Part shown: one piece after another, positions 43,644 to 52,856 of the stretch
How positions within the stretch are numbered: position 1 is the first letter of the stretch
Layout: every line of letters begins with the position of its first letter
Assembly: GCF_003584565.2 (NCBI RefSeq)
Contig: NZ_CP031010.1
Location: forward strand, 1,860,001 to 1,924,000
Origin: Alteromonas sp. RKMC-009
GTDB taxonomy: Bacteria > Pseudomonadota > Gammaproteobacteria > Enterobacterales > Alteromonadaceae
Length of the DNA stretch: 64,000 nt
Reading direction: 5' to 3'
The notes under the pieces: generated by a model
What the model saw: the letters and a program-made list of their open reading frames with translations, nothing else
Databases searched by the model: none
What the model was told of the DNA's origin: nothing
Translations under genes and position numbers: made by a program

Positions 43644-44670
43644 CGTTACTGCTCTCCTGATGACTGATTTTTGCCACGGCGTTAAGCGTGGTTAACGGTT
43701 TGCCCTGTTTCATGGCTTCCATAGCCATTTCCGCACCGTCTTTGAATGTGGTCACGGTGTCGGTAAGTTTCAACAGCGCGCCGCAATTCATTGCGATGGC
43801 GGCCCGGTGTGCTTCCTGACCTTCGCCGGCCAGAGCGGCTTCCACCATTTTGCGGTTTTCATCCGGTTCACCGCCGGCAATAGCTTCAAGAGGGTAAGAA
43901 GGTAAACCGAAGTCTGAAGGCGTCACGGTCAGTGTGCGTAAATCACCATGCTCTAAGTCGATGATGTGAGATTCGCCGTGCAGAGCCAGTTCGTCCAGTC
44001 CGTCGCCATGAACAATCATGGCCCGGTGCTGGCCGAGCAGCATCAACGTGCGGGCATACGGCTCAAGAAGCTCCGGAGAATATACACCGAATAAACCATG
44101 GGTAGGGCCGGCAGGGTTTGCCAGCGGACCCAGAATGTTGAAAATGGTGCGGGTTTTCAGTGCCGCGCGGATGGGCGCAGCGTGACGCATACCGGAATGA
44201 TAAACCGGTGCGAACAGGAAGCAGAAGTTCGCATCGTCCAGACATTGTCTTGCTGTCTCTGGGCTGATTTCCAGATTAATACCGAACTGTCTGAATATAT
44301 CAGCAGAGCCGGATTTACTGGAGACACTGCGGTTACCGTGTTTGGCGACTTTTACGCCGCAACTGGCGGCTACCACACCCGCCGCACTGGAAATATTAAT
44401 GGTGTTATGTCCGTCACCGCCGGTGCCGACAATATCTGCAAACGGATAGTCCGGCGTGGGGAAAGGCAGCGCGTTTGACACCATGGCACTGGCAGCACCG
44501 GCGATTTCATTAGGTGATTCGCCGTTCAGCTTTAATGCGGTAAGCACGGTTGCCAAAATCAGATCAGGTTGTTCGCCATGCATAATGCTGTTAAATAAAG
44601 CAAAAGACTGCGCCTGACTCAGATGCTCTTTAGCAAATAACAGGTCCAGCAGGGGAGAGGCATCATACAT
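43636..44670 (-). CDS. trpD: Anthranilate phosphoribosyltransferase
   Basis: 344 residues. It transfers phosphoribose from PRPP to anthranilate. The PRPP-binding loop is FADIVGTGGDGHNTINISSA; KHGNRSVSSKSGSADIFRQF and FLFAPVYHSGMRHAAPIR follow as in all TrpD. It is a separate protein here, not fused to TrpG as in E. coli. It overlaps trpG by eight bases. Confidence 0.97.
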   Translation of the reverse strand: MYDASPLLDLLFAKEHLSQAQSFALFNSIMHGEQPDLILATVLTALKLNGESPNEIAGAASAMVSNALPFPTPDYPFADIVGTGGDGHNTINISSAAGVVAASCGVKVAKHGNRSVSSKSGSADIFRQFGINLEISPETARQCLDDANFCFLFAPVYHSGMRHAAPIRAALKTRTIFNILGPLANPAGPTHGLFGVYSPELLEPYARTLMLLGQHRAMIVHGDGLDELALHGESHIIDLEHGDLRTLTVTPSDFGLPSYPLEAIAGGEPDENRKMVEAALAGEGQEAHRAAIAMNCGALLKLTDTVTTFKDGAEMAMEAMKQGKPLTTLNAVAKISHQESSNDE

Positions 44671-45277
44671 GTTCCAACTCCTTGTCGGTTAAATAGTGAA
44701 TACTTTGCAGTAGTAAACGGCTTCCGTCTGCGGTGAGAATTGACTCCGGGTGAAACTGGAAACCAAGCATTTTGTCTTCGGGGTGATAAACCGCCATGGT
44801 GGTGTCACCAAAACTGGCAATGGTTTCTAACCCTGCCGGTAATGATGTAGCCACAAGAGAATGATAACGGGCCACATGCAGCGGGTTAGCCAGACCTGAA
44901 AACATGGCCTCGCCGGAGTGACTGATGGGCGATGATTTGCCGTGCATTACCTCTCTGGCCCGGTCGACCACGCCGCCGTAATGACTCACGATAGCCTGGT
45001 GACCTAAGCATATACCCAATACCGGAAAAACACCCTGTACCTTTTTAATCAGTGCGGGCATGCAACCGGCTTCATGGGGCGCTCCCGGACCCGGCGACAA
45101 TAACAGCAATACCGGCGCTTTTTCTGCTTCCTGCTGCATGCGGGAGAACAACATGTCCGCATCTACCGTGTTACGGTACACAATGATGTGTAAATCCAGT
45201 GCCCGGAGCTCGTCAACCAGGTTATAGGTGAAGGAGTCTACATTATCGAGCAGAAAAACGGTGATTTTATCTTTCAT
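44663..45277 (-). CDS. trpG: Anthranilate synthase glutamine amidotransferase subunit
   Basis: 204 residues of class I glutamine amidotransferase. The catalytic Cys is in PVLGICLGHQAIVSHYGG and the His-Glu pair is in LGFQFHPESILTADG. The start MKDKITVFLLDNVDSFTYNL is typical of the TrpG type. It supplies ammonia to TrpE. It lies two bases after trpE. Confidence 0.97.
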   Translation of the reverse strand: MKDKITVFLLDNVDSFTYNLVDELRALDLHIIVYRNTVDADMLFSRMQQEAEKAPVLLLLSPGPGAPHEAGCMPALIKKVQGVFPVLGICLGHQAIVSHYGGVVDRAREVMHGKSSPISHSGEAMFSGLANPLHVARYHSLVATSLPAGLETIASFGDTTMAVYHPEDKMLGFQFHPESILTADGSRLLLQSIHYLTDKELEHV

Positions 45278-45279
45278 GA

Positions 45280-46869
45280 TCAGGCTCCCTGTTTCAAAGA
45301 GCGGCGAACCGCGTTGATGACAGCCTGCGCTTTGGTGCGGGTTTCATTGGCTTCAGACTGGGGATCTGAGTCGTAAACCACACCGGCGCCTGCCTGAATA
45401 TAGGCACGGTCGTTTTTCACAAACGCTGAGCGGATAACAATACAGGTATCCATATCGCCGTTTCCGTTTAAGTAGCCCACAGCGCCGCCATAGCTTCCCC
45501 GGCGTTTCTTTTCAACCTGGCGGATCAATGTGGCCGCACTGACTTTTGGTGCGCCGACCAGGGTGCCCATGTTCATGCAGGCCTGATAAGCATGCAGCGC
45601 ATCCAGATCGTCACGCAACTGACCCACGACACGGGAAACCAGGTGCATCACGTGAGAGTAGCGGTCTACTTTCAGCAGGTCTTTCACGAAACGGGTGCCC
45701 GGACGGCTTACTTTCGCCACATCGTTACGGGCCAGGTCGACTAACATAATGTGTTCGGCTTTCTCTTTGTCATCTTCACGCAAATTCAGTTCAATGCGGC
45801 TGTCCAAATCCGGATCGATTTCGCCATTCGCCCGTTTGCCTCTGGGACGTGTACCGGCGATGGGGTAAATTTCTACCTGATTCGATGATTTCTCATATTT
45901 GATTGCCGACTCAGGTGACGCGCCGAATATAGTAAAGTCTGCATCCTGCATATAAAACATATAAGGACTTGGATTACTGATTTTTAATTGAGCGTATGCG
46001 GTTAACGGGTCGGGACAAGGTAAGGAGAAAGTGCGGGAAGGTACAACCTGGAAAATGTCACCGGAAAGGATATTGGCTTTTAAGTCGACAACATCCTGCT
46101 TGTAGGTTTCATCGTCTTTGTCGACATCCACATCCATAGCATCCTGTGCCCCGGGCGGGATAGTGGCAGTGCTCGCAGGTATATCTGTGAGTCTGGCCTG
46201 CAGCCGCTCCAGTCGCTGTGCCACATCAAAATAACTTTGCGCCACGTTAGGGCCGCTGAATACGCTGCCGATTAAACGGGTCTGGCGGGTTTGATGATCG
46301 ACTGTGAGTAAGGTCTCTGCCAGATAGAATACATAATCCGGACAGTCATTTTCGCCATCGGGTACATCAGGTAAGTTTTCGAATGTGGCCAGCAGATCAT
46401 AAGCAAATACACCACCCAGAAAGACGGCGTGGGGATGCTGGCGGATTGGCGTGATTTTCTGAACCAGTAATCGCAGGGCGTCGAATACACTGGCCGCTTT
46501 CAGCCGGCTGTCTTCATCCAGGGCATCATCCGCAGCGTGGCAGGTGAGCGTTACCGTTGCACCGTCTCTGACAACACTGGTGTTGTCCGGGCGCTGTGCT
46601 TCAATCAGCGGTAATACCGATTCGCCGTTGGGGGTCAGTGCAGTGCAGATAACCTGATTACCTGTGCACACAAGGCGCATCGCGGCATCTACCATCAGCA
46701 GGCTTTGCAAGTCGTCCTTGCTGTCAATTTCTGCTGATTCTAACAACAGTGCATTTGATTTTCCGGCACAAAGGTGGGCAAAGGCGGCTAACGGATCGTT
46801 CAGGTAGGTACCTGACTGTTCGATTGTTTCCACTTTGCCGGGCTGGGTGCCCAGTTCCGCTAAACTCAT
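45280..46869 (-). CDS. trpE: Anthranilate synthase component I
   Basis: 529 residues; converts chorismate and ammonia to anthranilate. Chorismate-binding motifs include FQVVPSRTFSLPCPDPLTAY, YPIAGTRPRGKRANGEIDPD, HIMLVDLARNDVAKVSRPGT and GSYGGAVGYLNGNGDMDTCI. The N-terminal LLLESAEIDSKDD holds the feedback-site pattern LLES, so tryptophan inhibition is expected. First structural gene of the operon, 92 bp after the leader peptide stop and directly behind the attenuator. Confidence 0.97.
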   Translation of the reverse strand: MSLAELGTQPGKVETIEQSGTYLNDPLAAFAHLCAGKSNALLLESAEIDSKDDLQSLLMVDAAMRLVCTGNQVICTALTPNGESVLPLIEAQRPDNTSVVRDGATVTLTCHAADDALDEDSRLKAASVFDALRLLVQKITPIRQHPHAVFLGGVFAYDLLATFENLPDVPDGENDCPDYVFYLAETLLTVDHQTRQTRLIGSVFSGPNVAQSYFDVAQRLERLQARLTDIPASTATIPPGAQDAMDVDVDKDDETYKQDVVDLKANILSGDIFQVVPSRTFSLPCPDPLTAYAQLKISNPSPYMFYMQDADFTIFGASPESAIKYEKSSNQVEIYPIAGTRPRGKRANGEIDPDLDSRIELNLREDDKEKAEHIMLVDLARNDVAKVSRPGTRFVKDLLKVDRYSHVMHLVSRVVGQLRDDLDALHAYQACMNMGTLVGAPKVSAATLIRQVEKKRRGSYGGAVGYLNGNGDMDTCIVIRSAFVKNDRAYIQAGAGVVYDSDPQSEANETRTKAQAVINAVRRSLKQGA

Positions 46870-46894
46870 TGTCGCATTTTCTCCAACTGCGATT

Positions 46895-46923
46895 AAAAAA
46901 AAAGGCCCGTTAAACGGGCCTTT
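46895..46923 (-). terminator. trp attenuator terminator (3:4 hairpin)
   Basis: On the minus strand AAAGGCCCG-TTTAA-CGGGCCTTT followed by eight or nine T residues, between trpL and trpE. The GCCCG of arm 3 can instead pair with CGGGC just after the trpL stop (forward 46956-46960), which would give the antiterminator. Confidence 0.92.
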
Positions 46924-46960
46924 ATTGTGTTCTTTTACGCACTCACGCGTACACCGCCCG

Positions 46961-47026
46961 TTACTTCAGGGAGTGCCACCACCAAACTGCTTTTACTAAA
47001 GTGCTGATTGATAATTGATTACGCAT
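46961..47026 (-). CDS. trpL: trp operon leader peptide with three consecutive Trp codons
   Basis: A 21-residue peptide, MRNQLSISTLVKAVWWWHSL plus K, read from an ATG at 47026 with AGAGAAA as ribosome-binding site. The three adjacent UGG codons let ribosomes sense charged tRNA-Trp. The Trp-His codons overlap arm 1 (GCACTC, forward 46971-46976), which pairs with GAGTGC (forward 46939-46944) as arm 2. Stalling on UGG frees arm 2 to pair with arm 3 and prevents termination. All four arms can be seen. Confidence 0.92.
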   Translation of the reverse strand: MRNQLSISTLVKAVWWWHSLK

Positions 47027-47109
47027 GATTTCTCTGTCATAAACTTCGATAGGCATCGAAGGCGTTAGTACGTATAATATGCCCTATAGAAGAAAACAAA
47101 AAAGAAGTT

Positions 47110-47982
47110 GTGTCAACCGTAATTTTGCATAAGACATTGAAAATCGATCTACATAGTCATACAAAATTTTCCGACGGCCATTTAACGCCGGAAGAGCTGG
47201 TGCTTCGCGCGCACACCATGCAGGTGGATGTGCTGGCCATTACCGACCATGATACCCTCGCCGGATTACCGCTTGCCCACCAAACCCAGGCAAAGCAAAA
47301 GCGTGTAATGACGATCATTAACGGCGTTGAAATCTCCACCGCCTGGCACGGGTTCGATATTCATATCGTCGGCTTAAATGTGGATGTGGAAGATGCATCA
47401 CTCAACGGTTTTCTGGCTGAGCAAAGTGCAATACGCAAGGAACGTGCGGTTAAAATTGGTGAAAAGCTGCAAAAATGCGGGTTTGACGGTATGCTTGAAA
47501 AAGCAGTGAATCTTGCCGGTGTGGGGCAGGTGACCCGTGCACACTTCGCACGCGTATTAGTGAATGAATATGGTGTTGCTACCATGGATGCCGCTTTTAA
47601 AAAGTACCTTGGAAAAGGGAAACGGGCCGCTGTTAAGGCTGTATGGCCCGGCATGGAACAAGCCATATCTCATATTCGTGCTGCCGGTGGTCAGGCTGTA
47701 CTTGCTCATCCCGCCCACTATGACATAACGGCAAAATGGTTGCGCCGTCTGGTTAATGATTTTGCGCATCACGGTGGACAGGCCATCGAAACGGCTTTTC
47801 CCGGTATCAATCCTGACAAGCAAAAGCTTATCAACGAGCTTGCCAGCGAGCACAATCTTTTGGCTTCGGCGGGGTCTGATTTTCACTTCCCGTCCAGGTG
47901 GACAGAATTGGGGCGTAATTTAGGTATCGCTTCTCACCTCAAGCCAGTCTGGCATGACTGGGCACTGCCCGCCCATCAGTAA
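47110..47982 (+). CDS. rnmA: PHP-domain 5'-3' exoribonuclease RNase AM
   Basis: 290 residues from a GTG. The metal ligands of the PHP domain are in IDLHSHTKFSDGHLTPEELV, LAITDHDTLAGLP, NGVEISTAWHGFDIHIVGL and the C-terminal SAGSDFHFP. In E. coli the homologue (YciV/TrpH) matures the 5' ends of rRNAs and degrades short RNAs, and lies just upstream of the divergent trp operon, exactly as here. A TATAAT at 47073-47078 may be its -10. yciO follows after 12 bp. Confidence 0.93.
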   Translation: MSTVILHKTLKIDLHSHTKFSDGHLTPEELVLRAHTMQVDVLAITDHDTLAGLPLAHQTQAKQKRVMTIINGVEISTAWHGFDIHIVGLNVDVEDASLNGFLAEQSAIRKERAVKIGEKLQKCGFDGMLEKAVNLAGVGQVTRAHFARVLVNEYGVATMDAAFKKYLGKGKRAAVKAVWPGMEQAISHIRAAGGQAVLAHPAHYDITAKWLRRLVNDFAHHGGQAIETAFPGINPDKQKLINELASEHNLLASAGSDFHFPSRWTELGRNLGIASHLKPVWHDWALPAHQ

Positions 47983-47994
47983 CAGGACATTGTA

Positions 47995-48615
47995 ATGAGT
48001 CAATTTTTCTATATTCATCCGGAAAATCCACAGCAGCGATTGTTGAATCAGGCTGTGGAGTTAATCCGGCAGGGCGAGGTGGTGGTGTATCCCACTGATT
48101 CCGGCTACGCCATTGGCTGCCAGATGGAAGACAAAAAAGCGCTGGAACGCCTTTGCCAGATCAGGCAAATCGAACACGATCACAACTTCACTCTAATGTG
48201 CCGTGATATGTCCGAATTATCGTTTTATGCCAAAGTGGATAACACCGCTTTCCGGCAAATAAAAAATAACACTCCGGGTCCATACACGTTTATTTTTAAA
48301 GCTACCCGTGAGGTACCCCGCCGGTTACAAAACCCGAAGCGGAAGACCATCGGGATCCGTGTGCCGGACAACGTGATTGCACTCAAGTTGCTGGAAACCC
48401 TTAATGAACCGCTGATGTCCACATCGCTGATCCTGCCTGGTAAACAAATGGCAGAGTCAGATCCTGATGAAATCCGCGACAGGCTGGAAAAACTGGTAGG
48501 ATTGATTATTCATGGCGGGTATCTTGGTGAAGATCCCACCACCATTGTCGATTTCTCTGAAGGCAATGCGGAAGTGATCAGGGAAGGCAGTGGCGACCCG
48601 TCACCGTTCCTGTAA
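47995..48615 (+). CDS. yciO: YciO (Sua5/YrdC-like RNA-binding family protein)
   Basis: 206 residues. The YrdC-type dsRNA-binding pocket is visible as EVVVYPTDSGYAIGCQMEDK, FTLMCRDMSELSFYAKVDN, NTPGPYTFIFKATREVPRRL and KTIGIRVPDNVIALKLLE. YciO can show threonylcarbamoyl-AMP synthesis weakly in vitro but is distinct from TsaC. It sits between rnmA and scpA as in enteric and marine gammaproteobacteria. Confidence 0.92.
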   Translation: MSQFFYIHPENPQQRLLNQAVELIRQGEVVVYPTDSGYAIGCQMEDKKALERLCQIRQIEHDHNFTLMCRDMSELSFYAKVDNTAFRQIKNNTPGPYTFIFKATREVPRRLQNPKRKTIGIRVPDNVIALKLLETLNEPLMSTSLILPGKQMAESDPDEIRDRLEKLVGLIIHGGYLGEDPTTIVDFSEGNAEVIREGSGDPSPFL

Positions 48616-48647
48616 AACACTCATAACACGGACGAACAGCGCGTAAG

Positions 48648-49481
48648 ATGACTGATGAACAAACGCCGGCGGCAGTAAGCGACCCCGTTCAGCAACCTTT
48701 GCCACTGGCGTTTATCAATGGCGAAGCGGTCATTGAAAAGCCGTCAGATCTGTACATTCCCCCTGATGCACTGGAAGTCATTCTGGAAACCTTTGAAGGC
48801 CCGCTGGACCTTCTTTTGTATCTTATCCGCAAACAGAAATTCGAAATCGTAACCTTACCCGTGGCAGACATTACTGCACAGTACATGGAATATGTGGAGG
48901 TTATGAAAACATTGAAGCTGGAATTAGCTGCCGAATATTTGCTGATGGCAGCGATTCTGGCTGAAATTAAATCCCGGTTACTGCTACCAAGGCGAAGCGA
49001 TGAACCGGAAGATGAAGAAGACCCCAGAGCGGAACTTATCCGCCGGTTAAGAGAATACGAAGCCGTTAAAAAAGCTGCACAATCACTGGATGAACAGCCC
49101 CGTATGGAGCGGGATGTGTTTGCTGTGAAGGCTGATGTGGCTCTGAGTGTGCAACCGGTGCGGATAGAGCCGGATGTGTCTCTCCAGGAGCTTGTGCTGG
49201 CATTCAGCCATGCCATGAAGCGGGCTGCCGCGTTTGAACATCATACAATTGAGCGGGAGGCGCTGAGTACCCGTGAGCGCATGAGCCAGATTCTGGCTAT
49301 GGTAAACAGTGAGACCTACACACCGCTGGATGCGTTATTCACGCCGGAAGAAGGCAGAGCAGGTGTGGTGGTGTCTTTTCTGGCGATTCTGGAATTAGTA
49401 AAAGAACAGCTTTTATTGTGCGTTCAGACAGGACCATTTGCCAGAATTCATGTAAAATTGGGCCGTCATGAAGAAGATTAA
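48648..49481 (+). CDS. scpA: Chromosome segregation/condensation protein ScpA
   Basis: 277 residues; the kleisin of the SMC-ScpAB complex. The N-terminal kleisin motif is LETFEGPLDLLLYLIRKQKF with ADITAQYMEYVEVMKTLKLE; a coiled acidic middle and a C-terminal winged helix (VVVSFLAILELVKEQLLLC) follow. Gammaproteobacteria with MukBEF usually lack it, so its presence suits Alteromonadales. Its end overlaps scpB by 14 bases. Confidence 0.93.
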   Translation: MTDEQTPAAVSDPVQQPLPLAFINGEAVIEKPSDLYIPPDALEVILETFEGPLDLLLYLIRKQKFEIVTLPVADITAQYMEYVEVMKTLKLELAAEYLLMAAILAEIKSRLLLPRRSDEPEDEEDPRAELIRRLREYEAVKKAAQSLDEQPRMERDVFAVKADVALSVQPVRIEPDVSLQELVLAFSHAMKRAAAFEHHTIEREALSTRERMSQILAMVNSETYTPLDALFTPEEGRAGVVVSFLAILELVKEQLLLCVQTGPFARIHVKLGRHEED

Positions 49482-50103
49482 TAAAGTCCAGCTTAAGCAA
49501 CTGGTCGAGGCCGCACTGTTTGTTGCCGATGCGCCTATGACTAAACTGGCACTGCGTGAGTCTGTGCTGGCTGAATTTACAGTCAGTGAAAGGGCGCTTA
49601 ACGAGGTGCTCAAAGAGCTGGTGCTGGACTATCAGCCCAGAGGAATTCAACTGGTTGAAGTGGCCAGCGGATACCGCTTTCAGTCACTGGATAGCTTAAG
49701 CCCCTGGCTGAGCCGCATGTGGCAGGAAAACGCGCCCCGTTATTCCCGTGCAATGTTGGAAACGCTGGCGTTAATTGCTTACCGTCAACCCATAACCCGC
49801 GGCGAAATTGAAGCGGTTCGCGGGGTGGCAGTCAGCAGTAATATTATCCGCACCCTGACAGAAAGAGACTGGATCAAAGTGGTAGGGCACAAAGAAGTGC
49901 CGGGCAGACCGTCGTTATATGCCACTACCAGACAGTTTCTGGATTATTTTTCGTTAAAGTCGTTGGCAGATTTACCCGGATCTGAGGTTTTTGAAGGGCT
50001 TGAAGACAACGAACAGCCGCCTGCGACGGCTACACTGGAGGCACCGTCTGACGACGACCGTGCGATTGAAACCGCTGAACAAAAGCGAGAAGAAAATGAG
50101 TGA
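49468..50103 (+). CDS. scpB: Chromosome segregation/condensation protein ScpB
   Basis: 211 residues with two winged helices: [20 protein letters not shown] and [20 protein letters not shown] with [20 protein letters not shown], the family signature. A dimer of ScpB binds the kleisin ScpA. The acidic C-terminal tail ([18 protein letters not shown]) overlaps the start of rluB. Confidence 0.94.
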   Translation: MKKINKVQLKQLVEAALFVADAPMTKLALRESVLAEFTVSERALNEVLKELVLDYQPRGIQLVEVASGYRFQSLDSLSPWLSRMWQENAPRYSRAMLETLALIAYRQPITRGEIEAVRGVAVSSNIIRTLTERDWIKVVGHKEVPGRPSLYATTRQFLDYFSLKSLADLPGSEVFEGLEDNEQPPATATLEAPSDDDRAIETAEQKREENE

Positions 50104-50977
50104 AAAGTTGCAAAAAGTCCTGGCTAACCAGGGACTGGGCTCCCGCCGTGAAATGGAACGGTGGATAGAAGCCGGAAGGGTATCGGTAGATGGCAAAATT
50201 GCGACACTGGGCGACCGTGTTGAACCCGGCCAGCAAATCCGTGTAGACGGTCATCTGTTATCCCGTCAGGCAGAAAAACCGGTATGCCGTGTATTGATGT
50301 ATAACAAGCCGGAAGGTGAATTATGCAGCCGTCACGATCCTGAAGGCCGCCCCACAGTATTTGACCGTCTGCCTGCTATCCGCGTGGGACGCTGGATTGC
50401 CGTAGGCCGCCTGGATATCAATACCAGTGGCCTGTTATTGTTCACCAATGACGGTGAACTGGCAAACCGCTTAATGCACCCTAAATGTGAAGTAGAACGT
50501 GAGTATGCTGTACGCGTATTCGGTGAAGTGTCCGGTAAAACCCTGAACACGCTGACCAAAGGGGTTGAACTGGAAGATGGTCTGGCGCGGTTTACTGAAA
50601 TCAAAGCCCGTTCTAAACCTGCCGGTGAAGAAGATAGCATGAACCGCTGGTATAACGTGACGTTGTCTGAAGGCCGTAACCGAGAAGTACGTCGCCTGTG
50701 GGAGTCTCAGGAAATGCAGGTCAGCCGTCTCGTTCGCGTGCGCTACGGACCGGTGGAGTTGCAAAAGCGTTTACCGCAGGGGGCCTGGGTAGAGCTGCCG
50801 CTGGAGCAGTTAAATGCCCTTCGTAAACTGGTGCAACTGGACGATGAAACACAAACGCTGGTGGATGTAAGACAGGGTAAACTTGATCATGCCCGCCTTA
50901 CCCGTATGCGCCGCTCGGTGAAAAAACACCGTACACGGCAGTCTCATCAACGTAATCAGTCAGCCAGCTCTGACTGA
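50096..50977 (+). CDS. rluB: 23S rRNA pseudouridine(2605) synthase RluB
   Basis: 293 residues. An S4 RNA-binding domain ([20 protein letters not shown]) is followed by the RsuA/RluB catalytic domain with the active Asp in [20 protein letters not shown], then [20 protein letters not shown]. The basic tail ([20 protein letters not shown]) agrees with RluB. I chose the ATG at 50096, which overlaps the end of scpB by eight bases; the frame is open upstream, but those residues lie on scpB coding sequence and have no likeness to RluB. Confidence 0.94.
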   Translation: MSEKLQKVLANQGLGSRREMERWIEAGRVSVDGKIATLGDRVEPGQQIRVDGHLLSRQAEKPVCRVLMYNKPEGELCSRHDPEGRPTVFDRLPAIRVGRWIAVGRLDINTSGLLLFTNDGELANRLMHPKCEVEREYAVRVFGEVSGKTLNTLTKGVELEDGLARFTEIKARSKPAGEEDSMNRWYNVTLSEGRNREVRRLWESQEMQVSRLVRVRYGPVELQKRLPQGAWVELPLEQLNALRKLVQLDDETQTLVDVRQGKLDHARLTRMRRSVKKHRTRQSHQRNQSASSD

Positions 50978-51756
50978 CGGGAAGGGCGTTTCTTTAAACA
51001 GGCACGCCCGTTATCAATACCGTGCCGGCGGGCAACCTGAGCAATCAGCCCGCGGTGCGTTTTGAGAAATTCATCTAATTTTTCCAGCATCGCCGGATAC
51101 TGCTCACTGGAAATCCGCAGGCTCTCTTTCTTATCCTGAATATGTTCTGATGCCACAATGCGTTTACCTGACAGCTTCAGTGCTGCAGTTGCATCATTCA
51201 GCTGTTCGCTGTCTGTGATAATGGCATCAACCTCACCGTCAACCAGCGCCTTTACCAGGTGTGTCGGCTCAGAGAATGACACTATTTTTGTGTAGCCTTT
51301 ACGTTCCTGTTCTAACCAGTCACTGGAAACCGGCTGATCTTCAATAATACCAAGTGCAGTCACGTCGGGAATTCGCATCCACTGATTCTCAGGCAACACG
51401 CGGGTGATTTCACAAATACCGATCACAGGCTGGCTGTAAAACAGCGTGCCGTCTGTGGCAGACCAGCGGGGGTGATCCGGAAAGCGGAAATCAATCGTGT
51501 TTTCTTTATACCACTGATCGTAAGCGTCGCCCTGAAGGGGCACATATTCCAGTTCAAAGCCCTCTTCAAGAGCAAATGCTGTCATCACCGCATCGAGTAC
51601 CGGTTGATATTTGCCACCGTTTACCGGGTGGACCTGTCTGCCTGAACTGTCTTCAACACCTACAAAGAAAGTATCTTTCGCCGCAAAAGCCTGACCTGAA
51701 AGCAATACGGCAGCGAGAAGAGTGATAGCGCGTCGCATCGTATTCGTCCTGTTCAC
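50956..51756 (-). CDS. Periplasmic solute-binding protein family 3 (amino-acid-type)
   Basis: 266 residues with a signal peptide ([19 protein letters not shown]). The two-lobe binding fold is recognised from [40 protein letters not shown] and [20 protein letters not shown]. No permease or ATPase gene accompanies it, so it may be an orphan binder or sensor input. Its 3' end overlaps the rluB 3' end by 22 bases on opposite strands. Confidence 0.8.
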   Translation of the reverse strand: MNRTNTMRRAITLLAAVLLSGQAFAAKDTFFVGVEDSSGRQVHPVNGGKYQPVLDAVMTAFALEEGFELEYVPLQGDAYDQWYKENTIDFRFPDHPRWSATDGTLFYSQPVIGICEITRVLPENQWMRIPDVTALGIIEDQPVSSDWLEQERKGYTKIVSFSEPTHLVKALVDGEVDAIITDSEQLNDATAALKLSGKRIVASEHIQDKKESLRISSEQYPAMLEKLDEFLKTHRGLIAQVARRHGIDNGRACLKKRPSRQSELAD

Positions 51757-51914
51757 TTAAACTTTAGTCGTAACACAAGCCTATCAATGCATTTGCATTT
51801 GCACGATAAGGCCGTTGGCATGCAAGTATTAAAACCAATACCTGAAGAAAGTGAAGTAATCTGTATTCAATGTCTTAGCGTAGACAAGGTGAATTCATAA
51901 AACAGGAGAAGATA

Positions 51915-52718
51915 ATGCAATCGATGCCTCAATTAGGTGTAGGTACGTTTCGTTTAGAAGGAGAGGTAGCAAGAAAAACGGTTTCAGATGCGCTTTCCAC
52001 CGGCTTCCGCCATATTGATACCGCCCAGTTTTATGGCAACGAAGAAGAAATCGGCAATGCAATTCAAACTGCCGGTCTTCCCCGTGAAGAACTGTTCGTG
52101 ACCACCAAGGTATGGCACGACCATCTTGATAAGGGTCACTTCATTCCGTCTGTGCATGAAAGTCTGAACAAACTGAAAATGGCCTATGTTGACCTGCTGC
52201 TCATCCACTGGCCGTCACCCAATGATCATATTCCCATGGAGTCATATTTAGCCTCACTGAAGCAGGCCAAAGAAGAAGGTTTAACGCGCCATATCGGTGT
52301 GTCGAATTTCACCATGGCACAAATCGACAAAGCGGTTGAGATCCTGGGAGAGGGCGAGATACTCACTAATCAGATAGAGCTTCACCCGTTTATGCAAAAC
52401 CGTCAGGTGGTTGAACATTGTAAGCAGGCTGGTATTTCCACTACCGCCTATATGCCCTTTGCGGTGGGCGAAGTCATGAAAAATGATGAACTCAAAGCCA
52501 TTGCTGACGCGCACGGAGCCAATCCTGCCCAGGTTGTACTGGCGTGGATGGAAGTAAAAGGTATCCATGCCATCCCTTCATCAACGAATAAGGACCATTT
52601 GCAGGCGAACTTCGATTATACCGCTGTCACGCTGTCAGAAGATGATGTGGCGCGCATTGATGAGCTGGATAACGGCGAACGTATCGTGGATCCGGATTTC
52701 GCGCCGCAGTGGGATTAA
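51915..52718 (+). CDS. dkgB: Aldo/keto reductase DkgB-like (2,5-diketo-D-gluconate reductase type)
   Basis: 267 residues, NADPH-dependent. The catalytic tetrad is visible: Asp and Tyr in FRHIDTAQFYGNEEEIGNAI, Lys in LFVTTKVWHDHL, His in DLLLIHWPSPNDHIP. GLTRHIGVSNFTMAQ, TNQIELHPFMQNRQVVEHCK and HAIPSSTNKDHLQANF follow the DkgB pattern through to the C-terminal DPDFAPQWD. Likely roles are reduction of methylglyoxal or other small aldehydes. GGAG-like AGGAGAAGATA precedes the ATG. Confidence 0.92.
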   Translation: MQSMPQLGVGTFRLEGEVARKTVSDALSTGFRHIDTAQFYGNEEEIGNAIQTAGLPREELFVTTKVWHDHLDKGHFIPSVHESLNKLKMAYVDLLLIHWPSPNDHIPMESYLASLKQAKEEGLTRHIGVSNFTMAQIDKAVEILGEGEILTNQIELHPFMQNRQVVEHCKQAGISTTAYMPFAVGEVMKNDELKAIADAHGANPAQVVLAWMEVKGIHAIPSSTNKDHLQANFDYTAVTLSEDDVARIDELDNGERIVDPDFAPQWD

Positions 52719-52856
52719 TATCCTTTTACATTTAACCACCCGTAATTGTCATAAAGGGTTTGCCGGCTGCACTTTCATCACCATATAGTGGATAGGATGT
52801 ATATGCCTGATGACGTGCAGTCAGGTAAATGAGGCAATATTAATACAAGGACAAAC

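Noticed and set aside
47041..47080. TrpR operator near the divergent rnmA/trp promoters
   Set aside because: Only a half-site like TTAGTACG is visible; the other half does not match, so no operator is called.
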